From contig JALOTA010000006.1 in assembly GCA_025458125.1 (NCBI GenBank), forward strand, positions 1-55,320: DNA of 55,320 bases, given 5' to 3'. Below, piece by piece: positions 26,282 to 37,046 of this stretch. The notes under the pieces are model-generated. The model did no database searches. It was not told the DNA's origin and saw nothing but the letters and a program-made list of their open reading frames with translations. The position numbers and the translations under genes were made by a program. This stretch comes from Hyphomicrobium sp. Lineage in GTDB: Bacteria; Pseudomonadota; Alphaproteobacteria; Rhizobiales; Hyphomicrobiaceae. Position 1 is the first letter of the stretch; the number at the start of each line of letters is the position of its first letter.

Positions 26282-26294
26282 CGCTTTCTCTCCC

Positions 26295-27632
26295 TTACAT
26301 GATCGGGCGGCTGTCGTTCCCCGCCTGGGCGGGATCGCGCGGAGCCGGGGTGAGATCGAGACCGTGCGGCATCGCGACGGGTAGCGGTCCAGGCTGTATC
26401 ATGGGGAAGCTGTCGACTGCTCCGCCCGGGTAGAGCGACGGTAATTGCTCCTGGACGAAGCGCAGGGTCTGGAACGCCGGGCTGGCAATCAGCATCTTGG
26501 CAAGCGGGTATCTCCAAAGAACCCAGTCGACCAGGGTGTTCGGCCGGTAGGCGCTATCGGCGACGCCATCGCCATCAAGATCGAACGCGGGATTATCGCT
26601 CCAGTAGTTTCCGCGTCCATCATGCGACCATTCATAGGTGCGCATGCCGGTGTATTTCACCTGGAATTCGTTGGACAGGAAGCTGTTGGCGAAGAACTGG
26701 TTGTTTTCGGAGCCGCCGGTAAAGTGAACGCCGACGCCGCAATGCTCGAAGCGGTTTCCGTGGATGCGGTTGCCCGACGACGTGTAGACGAACAGGCATT
26801 TTTCACCCGTGCCATACACGTAATTGTCTGCGACATGCGATTTGTGCGTCGTGTGCAGCATCAGGCCGTGGCCTAGGTCCGCGACCGACAGGTTGCGGAA
26901 CACCTTGAGCTTCTTGGAATACATCAACGCAAATCCGACGCGGTTACGGATCGATATGTTGTCCGAAATTTCGTTGTCGTCGGCCGACATGTAGTGAATG
27001 GCGAAGCGTAGTCCTTCGAAGCGATTGTTGCGAATGACGTTGCCGTTGCTGACCTCGATGTAGATTCCATCGCGCCCGCTGGTGATCCGGTTGGCCTCGA
27101 TGACCGAACCGTTATTGTTCCAGATGTGGATGCCGTTGCCGCGATCGTTTGGCCAAAGATCGCTGCGGTTTGAGATCATATTGTTGCGCACCGTGGCGGA
27201 CTTGGTTCCGTGCAGCACGATCCCGAACAGGTTTCCTTCCAACCGGTTGTTCTCGATAGTCGCCCGGTCGGCGCCCTGCTCCAGGTAGATGCCGCTGTCG
27301 AAGTTCTCGCCCTGCGTGCCTGATCCGCGGATGAGAAGGCCGCGAATGACGACATCCGGAGACAGCACCTTGATGCTCGTTCCGCTGCCGCCCGCATCGA
27401 CGACGGCTCCGTTCTCTCCCTCGAGCGTAAGCGGCTTCTCGATTACCACACGGCCGTCGTGGCTACCGGACGCGAGCAGAAGTCGATCTCCGGCCCTGGC
27501 TGCGGTAATGGCCTCGGCCAGTCGGCCCGGACCAGCCTCGACTGCAATGTCGGCGGCGCGCGCCCCGGCGACGTCGATCACCAGGAGAAATCCGGCGATC
27601 CAAACCGTCAGCGCGCGCCGTCGTCTCATCAT
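26295..27632 (-). CDS. nosD: NosD periplasmic copper-site assembly protein
   Basis: 445-aa exported right-handed beta-helix (CASH) protein: signal MMRRRRALTVWIAGFLLVID, then NosD repeats such as GVDRATIENNRLEGNLFGIV-type turns (visible: ENNRLEGNLFGIVLHGTKSA, GNGIHIWNNNGSVIEANRIT, NEISDNISIRNRVGFALMYS). ATG 27632 is 4 nt past the nosZ stop, with GGAG 9 nt upstream; a frame to 27692 runs into nosZ. Required for Cu(Z) assembly. Confidence 0.93.
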   Translation of the reverse strand: MMRRRRALTVWIAGFLLVIDVAGARAADIAVEAGPGRLAEAITAARAGDRLLLASGSHDGRVVIEKPLTLEGENGAVVDAGGSGTSIKVLSPDVVIRGLLIRGSGTQGENFDSGIYLEQGADRATIENNRLEGNLFGIVLHGTKSATVRNNMISNRSDLWPNDRGNGIHIWNNNGSVIEANRITSGRDGIYIEVSNGNVIRNNRFEGLRFAIHYMSADDNEISDNISIRNRVGFALMYSKKLKVFRNLSVADLGHGLMLHTTHKSHVADNYVYGTGEKCLFVYTSSGNRIHGNRFEHCGVGVHFTGGSENNQFFANSFLSNEFQVKYTGMRTYEWSHDGRGNYWSDNPAFDLDGDGVADSAYRPNTLVDWVLWRYPLAKMLIASPAFQTLRFVQEQLPSLYPGGAVDSFPMIQPGPLPVAMPHGLDLTPAPRDPAQAGNDSRPIM

Positions 27633-27636
27633 GCGT

Positions 27637-29571
27637 CTAAACTCCTGCTTCCTCGACCAGCATCTGGCCCGACATCTCCATGTGGAGGGCATGGCAGAAC
27701 CACTGGCAGTAATAGTAGTGCACGCCCGGCTTCACCGCCTTGAAGGTGACGGAGGCTGTCGCCTGAGGCGCCACTTCGATCGCGATGCCGTAATCGACTA
27801 TCGTGAAGCCGTGGGCGAGATCCACGACATCGTCGGTGTTCGTGACAAAGACCGTGACTTCGTCGCCTTTCTTCACGCGGAAGTCGGTCAAGCCAAAGGT
27901 TGGGGCGGCGGCCGTCATGTAGACGCGGACTTTGTCGCCGTCGCGGATGACCTTGTTGTCTTCCTCGAGTTTGACGCCGTCCTTCTTCGCCCAATCCGTT
28001 GCGAACTTGAAGAATGGGTCGTCGCGCTTCCAGACTTCCAGAGGATTGAGCTTCGACTTGTGGACGATGGTCGCGTCATGAGGCTCGGCGTATGTCGGGC
28101 CGTCATGAACCAGAACCATCTTGTCGCCCGAGATGTCGATCAGCTGGTCGTTCTCGGGCTTCATCGGCCCCACGTTGATGAAGCGATCCTTTGAGAACTT
28201 GCACAGTGCGATGGCCCACTTGCCGTCCGCCTCCTTGGTCTCACCGTGCGTTGCGTTGATGTGACCGATCTGATAGTGCACATCGAGTTTCTGCTTGATC
28301 GGATTGACCTTCTCGCCCTTGAAGGCGCGGATGGCTTCATCGAGATTCCACTTCACCACCTGGCTGTCGAGGAAGAGCGACGTGTAGGCGTTGCCCTTGC
28401 CGTCGAAGGTGGTGTGGAGGGGGCCAAGCCCGACTTCGAGATTTCCGACGATCGCTTCCTCGCCTTTGATTTTTCCGGCGAAGACGTCGTCGAACTTGTC
28501 CCAGGCGAAGATGGTGACGGTCGGCGAGAGCTTGCCGTTGATCACGAGATGCTTGCCGTCGGGTGCTGCGTTGCAGCCGTGAGGGCTATTGGCTACGGGG
28601 ACGTAGACCGTAATTCCGAGCTTTGATGTCTTGGTGCCGTCGAGGACCTTGACGCCATTAATCTCCTGATATTTGCCGTCCTTGATCGCCTGCTCGATGC
28701 CGGCCAGATTGAAGACCACGATGTGGTCCTTGTCGCTGGCTGTCATTTCCGCGACGGTGACGCCTTCTTCGGCATTGTAGCAGGTCGAGGCGATGTAGCG
28801 GCCTTTGTAGTCCGCGTCGTTGTTGTCGAGGTTGCCCGACACGACGACCTGCCAGGCGACCTTCATGGTGTCGCCGTCGATGGCCGAGAAGACGGAACGC
28901 CAGGATTTCGGGTCGTCCAGGGCCTTGCCGACGTTGGGGATCGGCGCACGGTTTTCGCCGTTGCAGAACACGTATCCGGTACGCGGAAAGCGCTGAAGGC
29001 GCAGGCCGTGAATGGAGTGGGCGTTCGGCACCTGGACCATCTTATCGCACTTCATGACGTCGAGGCGGATGCGTGCGACGCGCGTATTCGCCTTGTCGTT
29101 GACGAACACGTAGCGGCCATCGTAGGCGCCGTCCGTATAGGATGGACGCGGATGGTGGAGATCGCCGTTCTGATAGGTCTTCAGGCCGGAAGCCTCGATA
29201 AAGGCGCGTCCTTCTGGCGTGAGGCCTTCATTCATGATCTGAAGGCTCTCGTTGGTGATCCCCCAACCGGACGCGCTGCAGCGATTGAAGACCGGAATGC
29301 GCATCAGTTCACGCATCGAGGGTAGGCCGAGCACGCGGACCTCGCCGGAATGCCCGCCGGACCAGAAGCCGTAATACTCGTCAAGTTTTCCGGGTGGCAC
29401 GACGGCTCTGTTGTGAACGTCGTCGTCACCAGCCTTTGCCGGGCCCGGGTCGGCAATCATCACGGCGGTGCCGCCCGTGACCAGTCCTGCCGTGCCGGCT
29501 ACGGTCGCGACTGTCAGACCGGTACCGAGAAGATCGCGCCGGCTTACGCCATCCTTTTCGTTGCTAGCCAT
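27637..29571 (-). CDS. nosZ: Nitrous oxide reductase, Tat-type (clade I)
   Basis: 644-aa enzyme reducing N2O to N2 in the periplasm. Tat signal SRRDLLGTG with Arg11-Arg12. The seven-bladed propeller carries Cu(Z) histidine blocks: [78 protein letters not shown]. The C-terminal cupredoxin Cu(A) site is intact: Cys622, Trp624, Cys626, His630 and Met633 in [12 protein letters not shown]. Overlaps the end of nosR by 8 nt. Length and motifs are complete, so the gene looks functional. Confidence 0.96.
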   Translation of the reverse strand: MASNEKDGVSRRDLLGTGLTVATVAGTAGLVTGGTAVMIADPGPAKAGDDDVHNRAVVPPGKLDEYYGFWSGGHSGEVRVLGLPSMRELMRIPVFNRCSASGWGITNESLQIMNEGLTPEGRAFIEASGLKTYQNGDLHHPRPSYTDGAYDGRYVFVNDKANTRVARIRLDVMKCDKMVQVPNAHSIHGLRLQRFPRTGYVFCNGENRAPIPNVGKALDDPKSWRSVFSAIDGDTMKVAWQVVVSGNLDNNDADYKGRYIASTCYNAEEGVTVAEMTASDKDHIVVFNLAGIEQAIKDGKYQEINGVKVLDGTKTSKLGITVYVPVANSPHGCNAAPDGKHLVINGKLSPTVTIFAWDKFDDVFAGKIKGEEAIVGNLEVGLGPLHTTFDGKGNAYTSLFLDSQVVKWNLDEAIRAFKGEKVNPIKQKLDVHYQIGHINATHGETKEADGKWAIALCKFSKDRFINVGPMKPENDQLIDISGDKMVLVHDGPTYAEPHDATIVHKSKLNPLEVWKRDDPFFKFATDWAKKDGVKLEEDNKVIRDGDKVRVYMTAAAPTFGLTDFRVKKGDEVTVFVTNTDDVVDLAHGFTIVDYGIAIEVAPQATASVTFKAVKPGVHYYYCQWFCHALHMEMSGQMLVEEAGV

Positions 29572-31864
29572 GGGTTATCTCCTTCGAGTTGACTGTTAAT
29601 TTGAATGAGGCGGGGGCTTTCGCCGGTGCCGCTGCCGCTGCCGGACCCGGCGTGATGACATCCTTCGGACCGGGATGCTTCTTGCCGCGTCCCTCGCGCT
29701 TCATCACGAGCGGGGGACACTCATGGTCGTCCCAGTAAACGACCTGGCAGTGCATGCAGTAGATGCACTCGTTCGGATTGATATCCCCAAGGGGATGGAT
29801 GGCGCCGACGGTGCACTGCTTTGCGCACAGCTGGCATTCGATCCCGCACTGCTTGCGCCGCTTCAGCCAGTCGAACATGCGTCCGCGGCCGGGGATGGCG
29901 AGGGCTGCGCCCAGCACGCACAGATAGCGGCAGTAGAACCGCTCGATGAACAGGCCCGCGGTGAGCAGGGACAGGGCAAACAGGACGAACCACCACTCGC
30001 GCATGAAGCGGAGAAGCACGACGGTCTTGAACGGCTCCACCTCCGCCAGCTGTTCGGCAAAGGCCATGTTGCCGAGCGACACACCGAAGATGACGAGGAA
30101 CAGGATGTACTTGAGGGCCCAGAGACGTTCATGGAGGTAGAAGGGAACGGTGATCTGGCGAATGCCGAGCCAGCGCGCGGCGTGATTCAACAGTTCCTGG
30201 AGGGAACCGAATGGGCACAGCCAGCCGCAGAACGCTCCGCGTCCCCAGAAGAGGAGTGACACGGCGGTGGCGCACCAGAGAATGAAAATGAGCGGTTCGA
30301 GGAGGAATTGTTCCCACTTGAAACCGGTGAGCACGGCGTTCGCGAACGTGAGGACATTGACGACGGAGAGCTGCGCCTTCGCATAGAGACCGAGCCACAG
30401 GACACTGAACAGGAGGAAAGCGATGCGCAGTCTCGTGAACAGGACCCGGTGCTGCACCAGCCAGTCCTGGAAAAAGAAGATCAGAGTGAGGATCGCCAGC
30501 GAGGTCGAGAGAATGGCGACATCGACCGTTCGGGAATGCCAGATCTTGACCCATAGCGGCTCGGCGACGTCTTCGGGCATCTGTCCCGCCGATGTCCCGG
30601 CATCGGCCGCCGGCGAGGGAGCGTTCGATGCTGCGGCCGCGGCGGGCGGCGGCGCTGCGGCGAGAAAGCGATCGGGGAGCTGATAGGACAGCGAATAGCT
30701 TGTGAATGCCTTCTGGATCGGGCCGGTCGGGCGCTGGGCGAGAAGCTCGATGCGGAACGGCCGCGCCGGATCGAAGGCGGCGGTCGCCGGGATCCGGAAC
30801 AGCCCGATATCCTTGAATTCGGGATTGGGCGGGGCAAGCCTGTCGAGGCGGCGATAATCCTTGTCCTTGAAGAGGATCGCCTGATCGTCCTGGACAAGCT
30901 GGAAGCGGTCGAAAATGCCGCCGCGCACGAAGCCCGATCCGCGGAAGCTGTAGTCGCCGTTGGAGGCAAGAAGGATGGCATTCTGCCCGGGCTTCAACCA
31001 GGCCGAGAGCGCCGCAAAATCCTGATCCCCGACCAGGGACCGTCCGATCGTCTCAACGTTGAAGGCTGCAAGATAGAGATCGATGAAGTCCTCGTCCGGG
31101 ACGCCGGCACGCCCGTAGGGCTCGGGACTGCCGACGCCGATTTTTGCGAAGCCCTCGTCGACTTCCCGGTTGGTCAGATGCAGACGGCGGATGGAGCCGT
31201 CACCGAGAAGCTTCGTCCAGTCGGTTTTTTCAAAGGGAACGGCGGTAAGGGTTTTTGCCGGAGCCGTCTCCGGAAGGGTTCCGGCCGCGCCCGCCGGACG
31301 TGATCCAGGGGCGGGGAACCCTGCCAGTCCACGCGATTTCGCAATCGCAACTGCGGCACGCATGATGCCGTCGTTGATGACGACGGCCGTCACCGTTGCG
31401 CCGGAAATGGCATCGACTTGCTTCGACGCCGTGTCGCGCGAGACGTCGATGATGTTACGGCCGGAGTAGCGGCCGACGAAATCGAACAGAACCTCCGGTG
31501 AAATGCCGACGAGCAGGATCGGTTCGTGGTGCTCGATCACTTTTGCTCCGGTGATGGTTCCCGCCAGATCGATGCCGGCCAAAATCCGGATCGGCTTGCC
31601 GGAGTAACCCGTGTCGGTCGTTTCGAAGACGTATCCCGCGAGCTCAGACCCCTTGAAGGCGGCGATGGCGGGCGGATTGCCTTCGCGCTGGCCGAACCGG
31701 TCGGCGCCGGGAAAGACGTCGGAGGGCTTCACATCCGCGTGGTAGGCACCAAATCCTGCGGCATGCAACGCCCCGGCGAGGCCTGCATGGGCCACGGCGC
31801 ACAGCAAGACCACCGCGATGAGGCGTACTAGAGAACGACGGATGATTTCCGCGCAGCGACGCAT
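29564..31864 (-). CDS. nosR: NosR, membrane flavo/iron-sulphur protein for nitrous oxide reduction
   Basis: 766-aa inner-membrane protein. Signal region [19 protein letters not shown]; periplasmic FMN-binding domain with SGAT at 154-157, the threonine likely flavinylated by NosX; several membrane helices; a [20 protein letters not shown] polyferredoxin-like motif; and a C-terminal bis-[4Fe-4S] domain [12 protein letters not shown]...[19 protein letters not shown]. It feeds electrons to NosZ and is needed for nos expression. First gene of the operon, 81 nt after the NNR/FNR-type box. Confidence 0.95.
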   Translation of the reverse strand: MRRCAEIIRRSLVRLIAVVLLCAVAHAGLAGALHAAGFGAYHADVKPSDVFPGADRFGQREGNPPAIAAFKGSELAGYVFETTDTGYSGKPIRILAGIDLAGTITGAKVIEHHEPILLVGISPEVLFDFVGRYSGRNIIDVSRDTASKQVDAISGATVTAVVINDGIMRAAVAIAKSRGLAGFPAPGSRPAGAAGTLPETAPAKTLTAVPFEKTDWTKLLGDGSIRRLHLTNREVDEGFAKIGVGSPEPYGRAGVPDEDFIDLYLAAFNVETIGRSLVGDQDFAALSAWLKPGQNAILLASNGDYSFRGSGFVRGGIFDRFQLVQDDQAILFKDKDYRRLDRLAPPNPEFKDIGLFRIPATAAFDPARPFRIELLAQRPTGPIQKAFTSYSLSYQLPDRFLAAAPPPAAAAASNAPSPAADAGTSAGQMPEDVAEPLWVKIWHSRTVDVAILSTSLAILTLIFFFQDWLVQHRVLFTRLRIAFLLFSVLWLGLYAKAQLSVVNVLTFANAVLTGFKWEQFLLEPLIFILWCATAVSLLFWGRGAFCGWLCPFGSLQELLNHAARWLGIRQITVPFYLHERLWALKYILFLVIFGVSLGNMAFAEQLAEVEPFKTVVLLRFMREWWFVLFALSLLTAGLFIERFYCRYLCVLGAALAIPGRGRMFDWLKRRKQCGIECQLCAKQCTVGAIHPLGDINPNECIYCMHCQVVYWDDHECPPLVMKREGRGKKHPGPKDVITPGPAAAAAPAKAPASFKLTVNSKEITHG

Positions 31865-31944
31865 CGAGATCTTCCCCGAGGACCTAATGGCCGTTGAGGG
31901 CCGCCCTCGTGGGTCTTTGCTAGCGCGATCGACTGGTGGGATAA

Positions 31945-31958
31945 TTGACGCATGTTAA
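31945..31958 (-). promoter_or_regulatory. NNR/FNR-type regulator box upstream of nosR
   Basis: In the nosR orientation the site reads TTAAC-ATGC-GTCAA, an inverted repeat matching the NNR-type consensus (TTAAC-N4-GTCAA) of denitrifying alphaproteobacteria. Its centre is about 87 nt before the nosR ATG. Binding is inference. Confidence 0.65.
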
Positions 31959-32079
31959 GTGCGGCGCAAAATCGAGCGCGATGGACATGGCGCCGAAGGG
32001 GCAAAAGGTCAGAGCTCGCACGTCCTTATGCGGAGCGGCCGCCTCCGGCGCCGAAGCCGGCACGGTCACTCTATCTTGT

Positions 32080-32961
32080 TCAGAAGCGGACGGTCGCTCC
32101 GATCACCGGTCCTTGGAGGACGGCATCGAACTCATAGCGGTTGTTGCCGCTGCCCTCTGAATAATCGACGGCGAGCGCACGCCACCCCAAATAGCCGTCG
32201 ATCGCATATGTGTCGGTGACGCAGAGCTGTACGTCATAGGTCGCGATGGCCTGCCAGGAAAAATCGCTGCCTGCGCCAAAACCGCCGACATCGCCGCGCA
32301 GCGTCAGGTTCTGGCCGGGCTCGAGCTGATAGCGCAGCCGTGCGCCGACGAATGGATCGACCCAATCGACCGATCCCGAACGCGCAACGAAGAAACCGTT
32401 TTCGATCGGCAGGTCGAGAGGCCCGTTCAGTGCCGCACTTGCCGAAATGCTCGCATCCTGGTGCCAGTAACGTGCGCCGGCCAGCACGTCGAATGCGGCT
32501 CGCGAGGTTGTTCCTCTGTCGGACCAGACTTCGTAGGTCGCGCCCAGTTCAATGATGGTCTGCTCGTAATCAGCACCCAACGAACCGGCCAGGGAGACGG
32601 CGCCTGCGGGCCCGGTCGCGGCAAAGTCGTTCGAACCGCTCAGTTTCGAATAAACGATGTCGTTGAAAAAGCTGAGCTGACCTTTTCTCAGTTCGGCATA
32701 ACTGAACCACGCCGGTATACCCGACCAATCGAGGGCGTCGATAACCTGGCTGGGAGTGACGTCGACATCGAATGACCGGCCCTTAATGCCCAGATCGCCG
32801 GAGATCCAGGGCAGCCAGCCATATGTCGTGAACGACAGGGTCCAATCCGACGGCGATTTCGCCGGTGCGTCTTGCGAATACTGCAGATCGGCAGCCGCGG
32901 CCGGGGTGGCAGCACAGATCGAGGCCATAAGACCTGCTATGACCAGCCTTTTGCTATGCAT
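32080..32961 (-). CDS. Outer-membrane beta-barrel protein
   Basis: 293-aa exported protein: signal MHSKRLVIAGLMASICAATP...AAA, then alternating amphipathic strands ending in a C-terminal aromatic (IGATVRF*), as for outer-membrane barrels. Pieces such as WTLSFTTYGWLPWISGDLGI, LAGARYWHQDASISASAAL and VDWVDPFVGARLRYQLEPGQ resemble the alphaproteobacterial OmpA/OprB-unlike small barrel hypotheticals. Specific role unknown. Confidence 0.75.
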   Translation of the reverse strand: MHSKRLVIAGLMASICAATPAAAADLQYSQDAPAKSPSDWTLSFTTYGWLPWISGDLGIKGRSFDVDVTPSQVIDALDWSGIPAWFSYAELRKGQLSFFNDIVYSKLSGSNDFAATGPAGAVSLAGSLGADYEQTIIELGATYEVWSDRGTTSRAAFDVLAGARYWHQDASISASAALNGPLDLPIENGFFVARSGSVDWVDPFVGARLRYQLEPGQNLTLRGDVGGFGAGSDFSWQAIATYDVQLCVTDTYAIDGYLGWRALAVDYSEGSGNNRYEFDAVLQGPVIGATVRF

Positions 32962-33101
32962 TTTGCACCCGTACATCCATTGACGACTTTGAAAGAAGAA
33001 TAGGCCGCTTCCGACTCTGACGCTGTTGCATTGCTGACACGCGCACAGAGTAATCCCTGTTTAAATTCATGCTGCTTGCTGGGGAAGATTGGCTCCAGGT
33101 T

Positions 33102-34253
33102 TTATTCGGCCGCGGATGACACGATCCCGCCCGGCACCTTGAGCAGGCTCTCGCCATTGTTGGTCACGGCGGTGACGACCCCAACCTGTGCCTGACTGTT
33201 AGCCGCATTGTTCTTCAGACCCTTGCCGATGGCGTCGATGACAGCGGCTGATTTCGAATACTTGCTGTGGTGATTGCCCTTGCCGTCGTCGACAGACGTG
33301 AGATCGACGACCCGAAGATTGTATTTCTCGGCGGCGGCGACCGCGCGGGCATCGTCGGCCGTGATGCGGCCGGCCCTGTCGACGTCGCCTGCAAGCCAAG
33401 TCGAAAGCGCGAGCGCCTTGTCATCGCCCGATACCAGAACGGTCATCGGCCGTGGAAGACGGCCGATCACGTCGAGCTGAGTCCGGAATACGGTGGCATC
33501 CAGGTCGGGCGAGGCGAGAATGACATCGCCGAGTTTTCCGCCGAAGTCGCCGTGACCGTTCATTTTGGCTTGGCGCAAGCTTTCCACCGCCAGCCAGTTG
33601 CCCATGCTGTGTGCCAGAATGTTGATCTCCTTGACCTCGGGAACTTTCGAGATCTTGAGCACCGCCTGTTCGAAATAGTCGCGCGAATAGGTGCTCGCTT
33701 CGCGGTCGGCGAGATAGAGAGGGGCTTCGCCGCGCGATGGCCAGGCGAATAGGATCGCGGTGCCCTGGAAGCCGGAGTCGTGGACAATCTGGGCCATCCA
33801 ATAGACGGCTTCTTCATAGAGCGTGTTGTAGCCGTGAACGAAAATCAGGACGTCCCCGGCTTCCGGACCGCCCTTCTTGGCGCGCGCACGAATTCGCGAA
33901 ATGAAATCGTCGCTCGAAAGAAAATCACGCTTCGTCGTGACGAAGTGCAGTTTCGGATCGGCAGGACCGGTGGTTGGCCATTCGATTTCGCCCTTGGTAT
34001 GCTGCGGCGGGACGGAAACGGTCAGCGCCGCGAAATTCAACTGCTTGGCGCGTTCGGCTGTAAAGGCGTCCGGGTCCTGTTTGCTGCCGCGTTCGCGCGT
34101 GGTCGCGACAAGCAGGTCTACCTTCGACGTCGAGGCGGGCACGTCGGCGATCGGAATCAATACTTCGCTGCCGGGCCGGTAGGCGCATCCGCCAAGCCCA
34201 ATGCAGGCGGCCGCAATCCAGGCGGCTAAGCGAAAACGCGCGGCCCTAAGCAA
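33102..34253 (-). CDS. Alpha/beta hydrolase lipoprotein (DUF900 family)
   Basis: 383-aa lipoprotein (lipobox GLGGCAY) with a DUF900 alpha/beta hydrolase fold: VDLLVATTRERGSKQDPDAF, VLIFVHGYNTLYEEAVYWMA, TAILFAWPSRGEAPLYLADR, and the nucleophile elbow ILAHSMGNWLAVESLRQAK (Ser in HSMG). VILASPDLDATVFRTQL continues the family pattern. Substrate unknown; envelope esterase or lipase is plausible. Confidence 0.85.
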   Translation of the reverse strand: MLRAARFRLAAWIAAACIGLGGCAYRPGSEVLIPIADVPASTSKVDLLVATTRERGSKQDPDAFTAERAKQLNFAALTVSVPPQHTKGEIEWPTTGPADPKLHFVTTKRDFLSSDDFISRIRARAKKGGPEAGDVLIFVHGYNTLYEEAVYWMAQIVHDSGFQGTAILFAWPSRGEAPLYLADREASTYSRDYFEQAVLKISKVPEVKEINILAHSMGNWLAVESLRQAKMNGHGDFGGKLGDVILASPDLDATVFRTQLDVIGRLPRPMTVLVSGDDKALALSTWLAGDVDRAGRITADDARAVAAAEKYNLRVVDLTSVDDGKGNHHSKYSKSAAVIDAIGKGLKNNAANSQAQVGVVTAVTNNGESLLKVPGGIVSSAAE

Positions 34254-34968
34254 ATGTCTGCCCCCTTGCTGCCCCCAGCGGCTCTTCCCAACTGGATTTG
34301 CCCTATCCCCGCGCCTTACGCAAATATCTCGCCGGACAATGCCCGGAATACTTCATCAGGCCTCGGACCAATGTAAAATATGTATCAAAGGGACGGCGCG
34401 CGGGCTGGGCGCAGGCCATTGGTCAGCGGAAAACTCAATAGCTTTTTAACTCGCCCACGACCGGCTGGAGCCGGATATATCGCGGTTGCGCCGGGACTTG
34501 CTTTATCCTTGGCCGGCCTGTGGACCGGTGTTCAATAGCCGTTCCGCGACCTCGGTGGTCATGATCATCGAAGCGTGGACAATCATCCCGTTGCTATCCG
34601 CAGAGACCTCCCAAGGGATGCAACACGGCAACAGGCGCATCCGGAAACGGCCGCTTGGAAACGAGTACGGCCGTCATTCATGCGGCTTGGCGTGCGGTTC
34701 GGTGGACCGGCCGATGACATTCGGCTCCAGGCCCAAAGGTCTCGATCCGTTGGTCGCTGACAACCTGCAGCTCGAGCCTCGCCCGGCGGGGCCCTCCTCG
34801 CATGTCAAATGGTCAACGGCCTGTTTACCGCGGATTGATGCTGATTTTATCGAACATTCGATCGAAGTTTTTCTGGGATTGGGCGGTTTTTTCTCTGCAA
34901 CTTTTATCGCTGAAAACAGGCTTCAGATGCCGCGACCGTAGGACTGTGAGACAACATCGGAATGTTAG
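34254..34968. other. Long non-coding gap
   Basis: About 715 bp with no gene I can support. A 151-codon frame at 34486-34941 has no homology, no ribosome site and poor composition, so it is not called. A possible promoter for the small membrane ORF at its right end. Confidence 0.5.
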
Positions 34969-35112
34969 ATGTCCCTGTCGCAGGCCGTCATGATCACCGC
35001 CGCAACAATCTGGCTAATTCTTCTCTGGGTGGGTGTTTCCGTCCTCATGCACGCACGTGCGCGCAAGCGGCGCGAGGATGAAGCGCGCTGGAACCGGCAC
35101 TACGGCGCTTGA
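34969..35112 (+). CDS. Tiny single-helix membrane protein
   Basis: 47-aa ORF: MSLSQAVMITAATIWLILLW, VGVSVLMHARARKRREDEAR, WNRHYGA. One hydrophobic helix then a basic tail, the shape of many small regulatory membrane proteins. The start is supported only by composition; ribosome site weak. It may be real or chance. Confidence 0.5.
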   Translation: MSLSQAVMITAATIWLILLWVGVSVLMHARARKRREDEARWNRHYGA

Positions 35113-35254
35113 CCGCCGTTTCTGCCGGCGCTCGTGTGGTGCTCCAGTCCGTCAACGCCGGCACTTCTTGAGCGGGCTTCTGATCATGGCATCGCGGCTC
35201 CGTTTCGGATAAACAGGCGGGCCCTGTTTGCCGGATCCGAGTAAGACTAAGCGC

Positions 35255-36223
35255 ATGGATATCCCGATCATCAGCGAACAGCCGGCCTTGGCCGGCGATG
35301 ATGTGCTGGACGACGTGATCCGCTGGCACGATCAGGGTCTGCGCACCGTGATGGTTACGCTGGTCGGCATCGATGGTGCCACACCTCGTCCGCTCGGGGC
35401 TCAGATGGCGGTTTCGGAAGACGGGCGGTGGGTCGGATACCTGTCGGGGGGATGTCTGGAGAAAACTGTAGCGCTGGAGGCGCTGCGGGTGCTGGCTGAG
35501 GGTCCGTGCATCGTGCGGTACGGACGAGGGTCGCCTTACTTCGACATCAGGCTGCCATGCGGCAGCGGGCTCGATCTGTCGTTCAATCCCGTTGATCCAA
35601 CCTTCATCGAGGAGTGCCGGGACCTCCGCCGGGTGCGCTCGGCCTTCGTGCAAACTCTCGATCTTGCTGGTGGAGCCATGCGCGTCTCACGCGCCAGTGG
35701 TATCCCGCAGTCTCGCCGCGACGGCGACCTGTTTCAGCGCGCCCACACACCCCGGCTGCGGTTTCAACTCGTGGGTGGCGGGCCGGCACTGAGCGCTGTG
35801 GCCGTACTGTCGAACGCGTTCGGTGTTGAGCTGGATATCATGACGCCCGATGATGTGGTGCGCCTGGATCTCGTCAGGGCCGGATTGCCGGCACGCGGAA
35901 TGGCCGAACCTGCCGCGCAGGGTCTTGCACAGCTCGATGGTTACACGGCTGCGGTGGTGACCTTTCACGACCACAGCTGGGAGGTTCCCGTGCTGGCGCA
36001 GCTCCTGAAGTCCAATTGTTTTTACATTGGCGTTCTCGGAAGCCGGCAGGCTCAACTCGACCGTTTGGCCAAGCTCTCGGAGATGGGCGTTGCTCCTGGA
36101 GAGATCGCGCGAATGCGAAATCCTGCGGGGCTGATTCCGCGAGCCAAAAGCCGGGGGACGCTGGCTGTCAGCATCCTCGCGGAAATCGTCACGGAAGCAA
36201 AATCGCTCGGCCTGCTCGCCTAG
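35255..36223 (+). CDS. xdhC: XdhC/CoxI family molybdenum-enzyme maturation protein
   Basis: 322-aa XdhC-like protein that inserts sulphurated Moco into xanthine-dehydrogenase-type enzymes. N-terminal CoxI part: DDVIRWHDQGLRTVMVTLVG, RPLGAQMAVSEDGRWVGYLS, GGCLEKTVALEALR, RLPCGSGLDL. C-terminal Rossmann part: LRFQLVGGGPALSAVAVLSN, VVTFHDHSWEVPVLAQLLKS, YIGVLGSRQAQLDRLAKLSE, IPRAKSRGTLAVSILAEIV. No molybdenum hydroxylase is in the window; mobA and mobB follow nearby, so the area is a Moco island. Confidence 0.85.
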   Translation: MDIPIISEQPALAGDDVLDDVIRWHDQGLRTVMVTLVGIDGATPRPLGAQMAVSEDGRWVGYLSGGCLEKTVALEALRVLAEGPCIVRYGRGSPYFDIRLPCGSGLDLSFNPVDPTFIEECRDLRRVRSAFVQTLDLAGGAMRVSRASGIPQSRRDGDLFQRAHTPRLRFQLVGGGPALSAVAVLSNAFGVELDIMTPDDVVRLDLVRAGLPARGMAEPAAQGLAQLDGYTAAVVTFHDHSWEVPVLAQLLKSNCFYIGVLGSRQAQLDRLAKLSEMGVAPGEIARMRNPAGLIPRAKSRGTLAVSILAEIVTEAKSLGLLA

Positions 36224-36324
36224 AGGCGGAATTGGTTCGATGGGCCGCAATGAGCGTGCCGCACCGCGCGCCGTTGCCTCGATGGCCGCTTGCCCCCTGC
36301 GGGGTCAACGCCTGATGGCATCCT

Positions 36325-36846
36325 TCAGCGCATGGGAGAACCGTCGTTGCCTTCCGGCCGCGGCGACGCGGGACGCGGGAAGGGAATGATAGTCGCGGTT
36401 CCGGTCGATGGGCGCGACGGTGGCTGAACGGCCAGTTCGCTGAGGTCAGCAAGGTCGTCCATCCATTCTCCGCACAGATCGGCAAGCGTCAGTCCTGCCG
36501 CCTCCGAGAGCCAAGGCTGCAGTATGGTGCGGCCTTCGCCTGTTTCCAGGTCGGCATGGAGGACGAGATAGCGGTCCTGAGCGGAAGATTCCGGGCTGCG
36601 CATCCACCTGCGCACGACATCTGCCGTTTCGCCGGCTTCCGAAAGCTCGGGATCCGACACCAGCATCTCGACGTGCGGGGCGTAGGCTTCGTCGTCGTAA
36701 GGAAGCATCTTCCACGGAAGATCGTCGGCCATGGCGGCGTCCAGCGCGCGATCGGCGGCCTCCTGGCCCGTTCGAATATCGTCGCCGTCAATCTCCACAC
36801 AGGCAACTTCCAGGCGAACCCGAACGACCTTCGCGTAGTACTTCAT
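36325..36846 (-). CDS. Conserved hypothetical protein
   Basis: 173-aa acidic cytoplasmic protein (MKYYAKVVRVRLEVACVEID, DGDDIRTGQEAADRALDAAM, HVEMLVSDPELSEAGETADV, YLVLHADLETGEGRTILQPW). No family recognised. ATG 36846 with GGAGG 5 nt upstream is clearly the start; the frame is open to 37080 but overlaps nothing homologous. Lies between xdhC and the mob genes. Confidence 0.75.
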   Translation of the reverse strand: MKYYAKVVRVRLEVACVEIDGDDIRTGQEAADRALDAAMADDLPWKMLPYDDEAYAPHVEMLVSDPELSEAGETADVVRRWMRSPESSAQDRYLVLHADLETGEGRTILQPWLSEAAGLTLADLCGEWMDDLADLSELAVQPPSRPSTGTATIIPFPRPASPRPEGNDGSPMR

Positions 36847-37046
36847 TTGAGCCTCCGCAGCCGACCGAGGGTATGATGGGTGAGTCGAATAACGCCCTGC
36901 AATGGCTGCCGTCAGGAAGTGGGATCGATGGGTCGAGGATGCAACAGCCCGTCTTTGAAGGAAAACCGGCGCGGCGGTGCATTGCGCTTTTTTAACATGG
37001 CCTTGACGTGCCGGCCTTACGGCCGTTCCGGCCGATCCACAGCGGT

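Noticed and set aside
25280-26302. A 340-codon plus-strand frame
   Set aside because: Antisense of nosF; low-complexity composition.
34486-34941. A 151-codon plus-strand frame in a long gap
   Set aside because: No homology, no ribosome site, ordinary translation of non-coding DNA.
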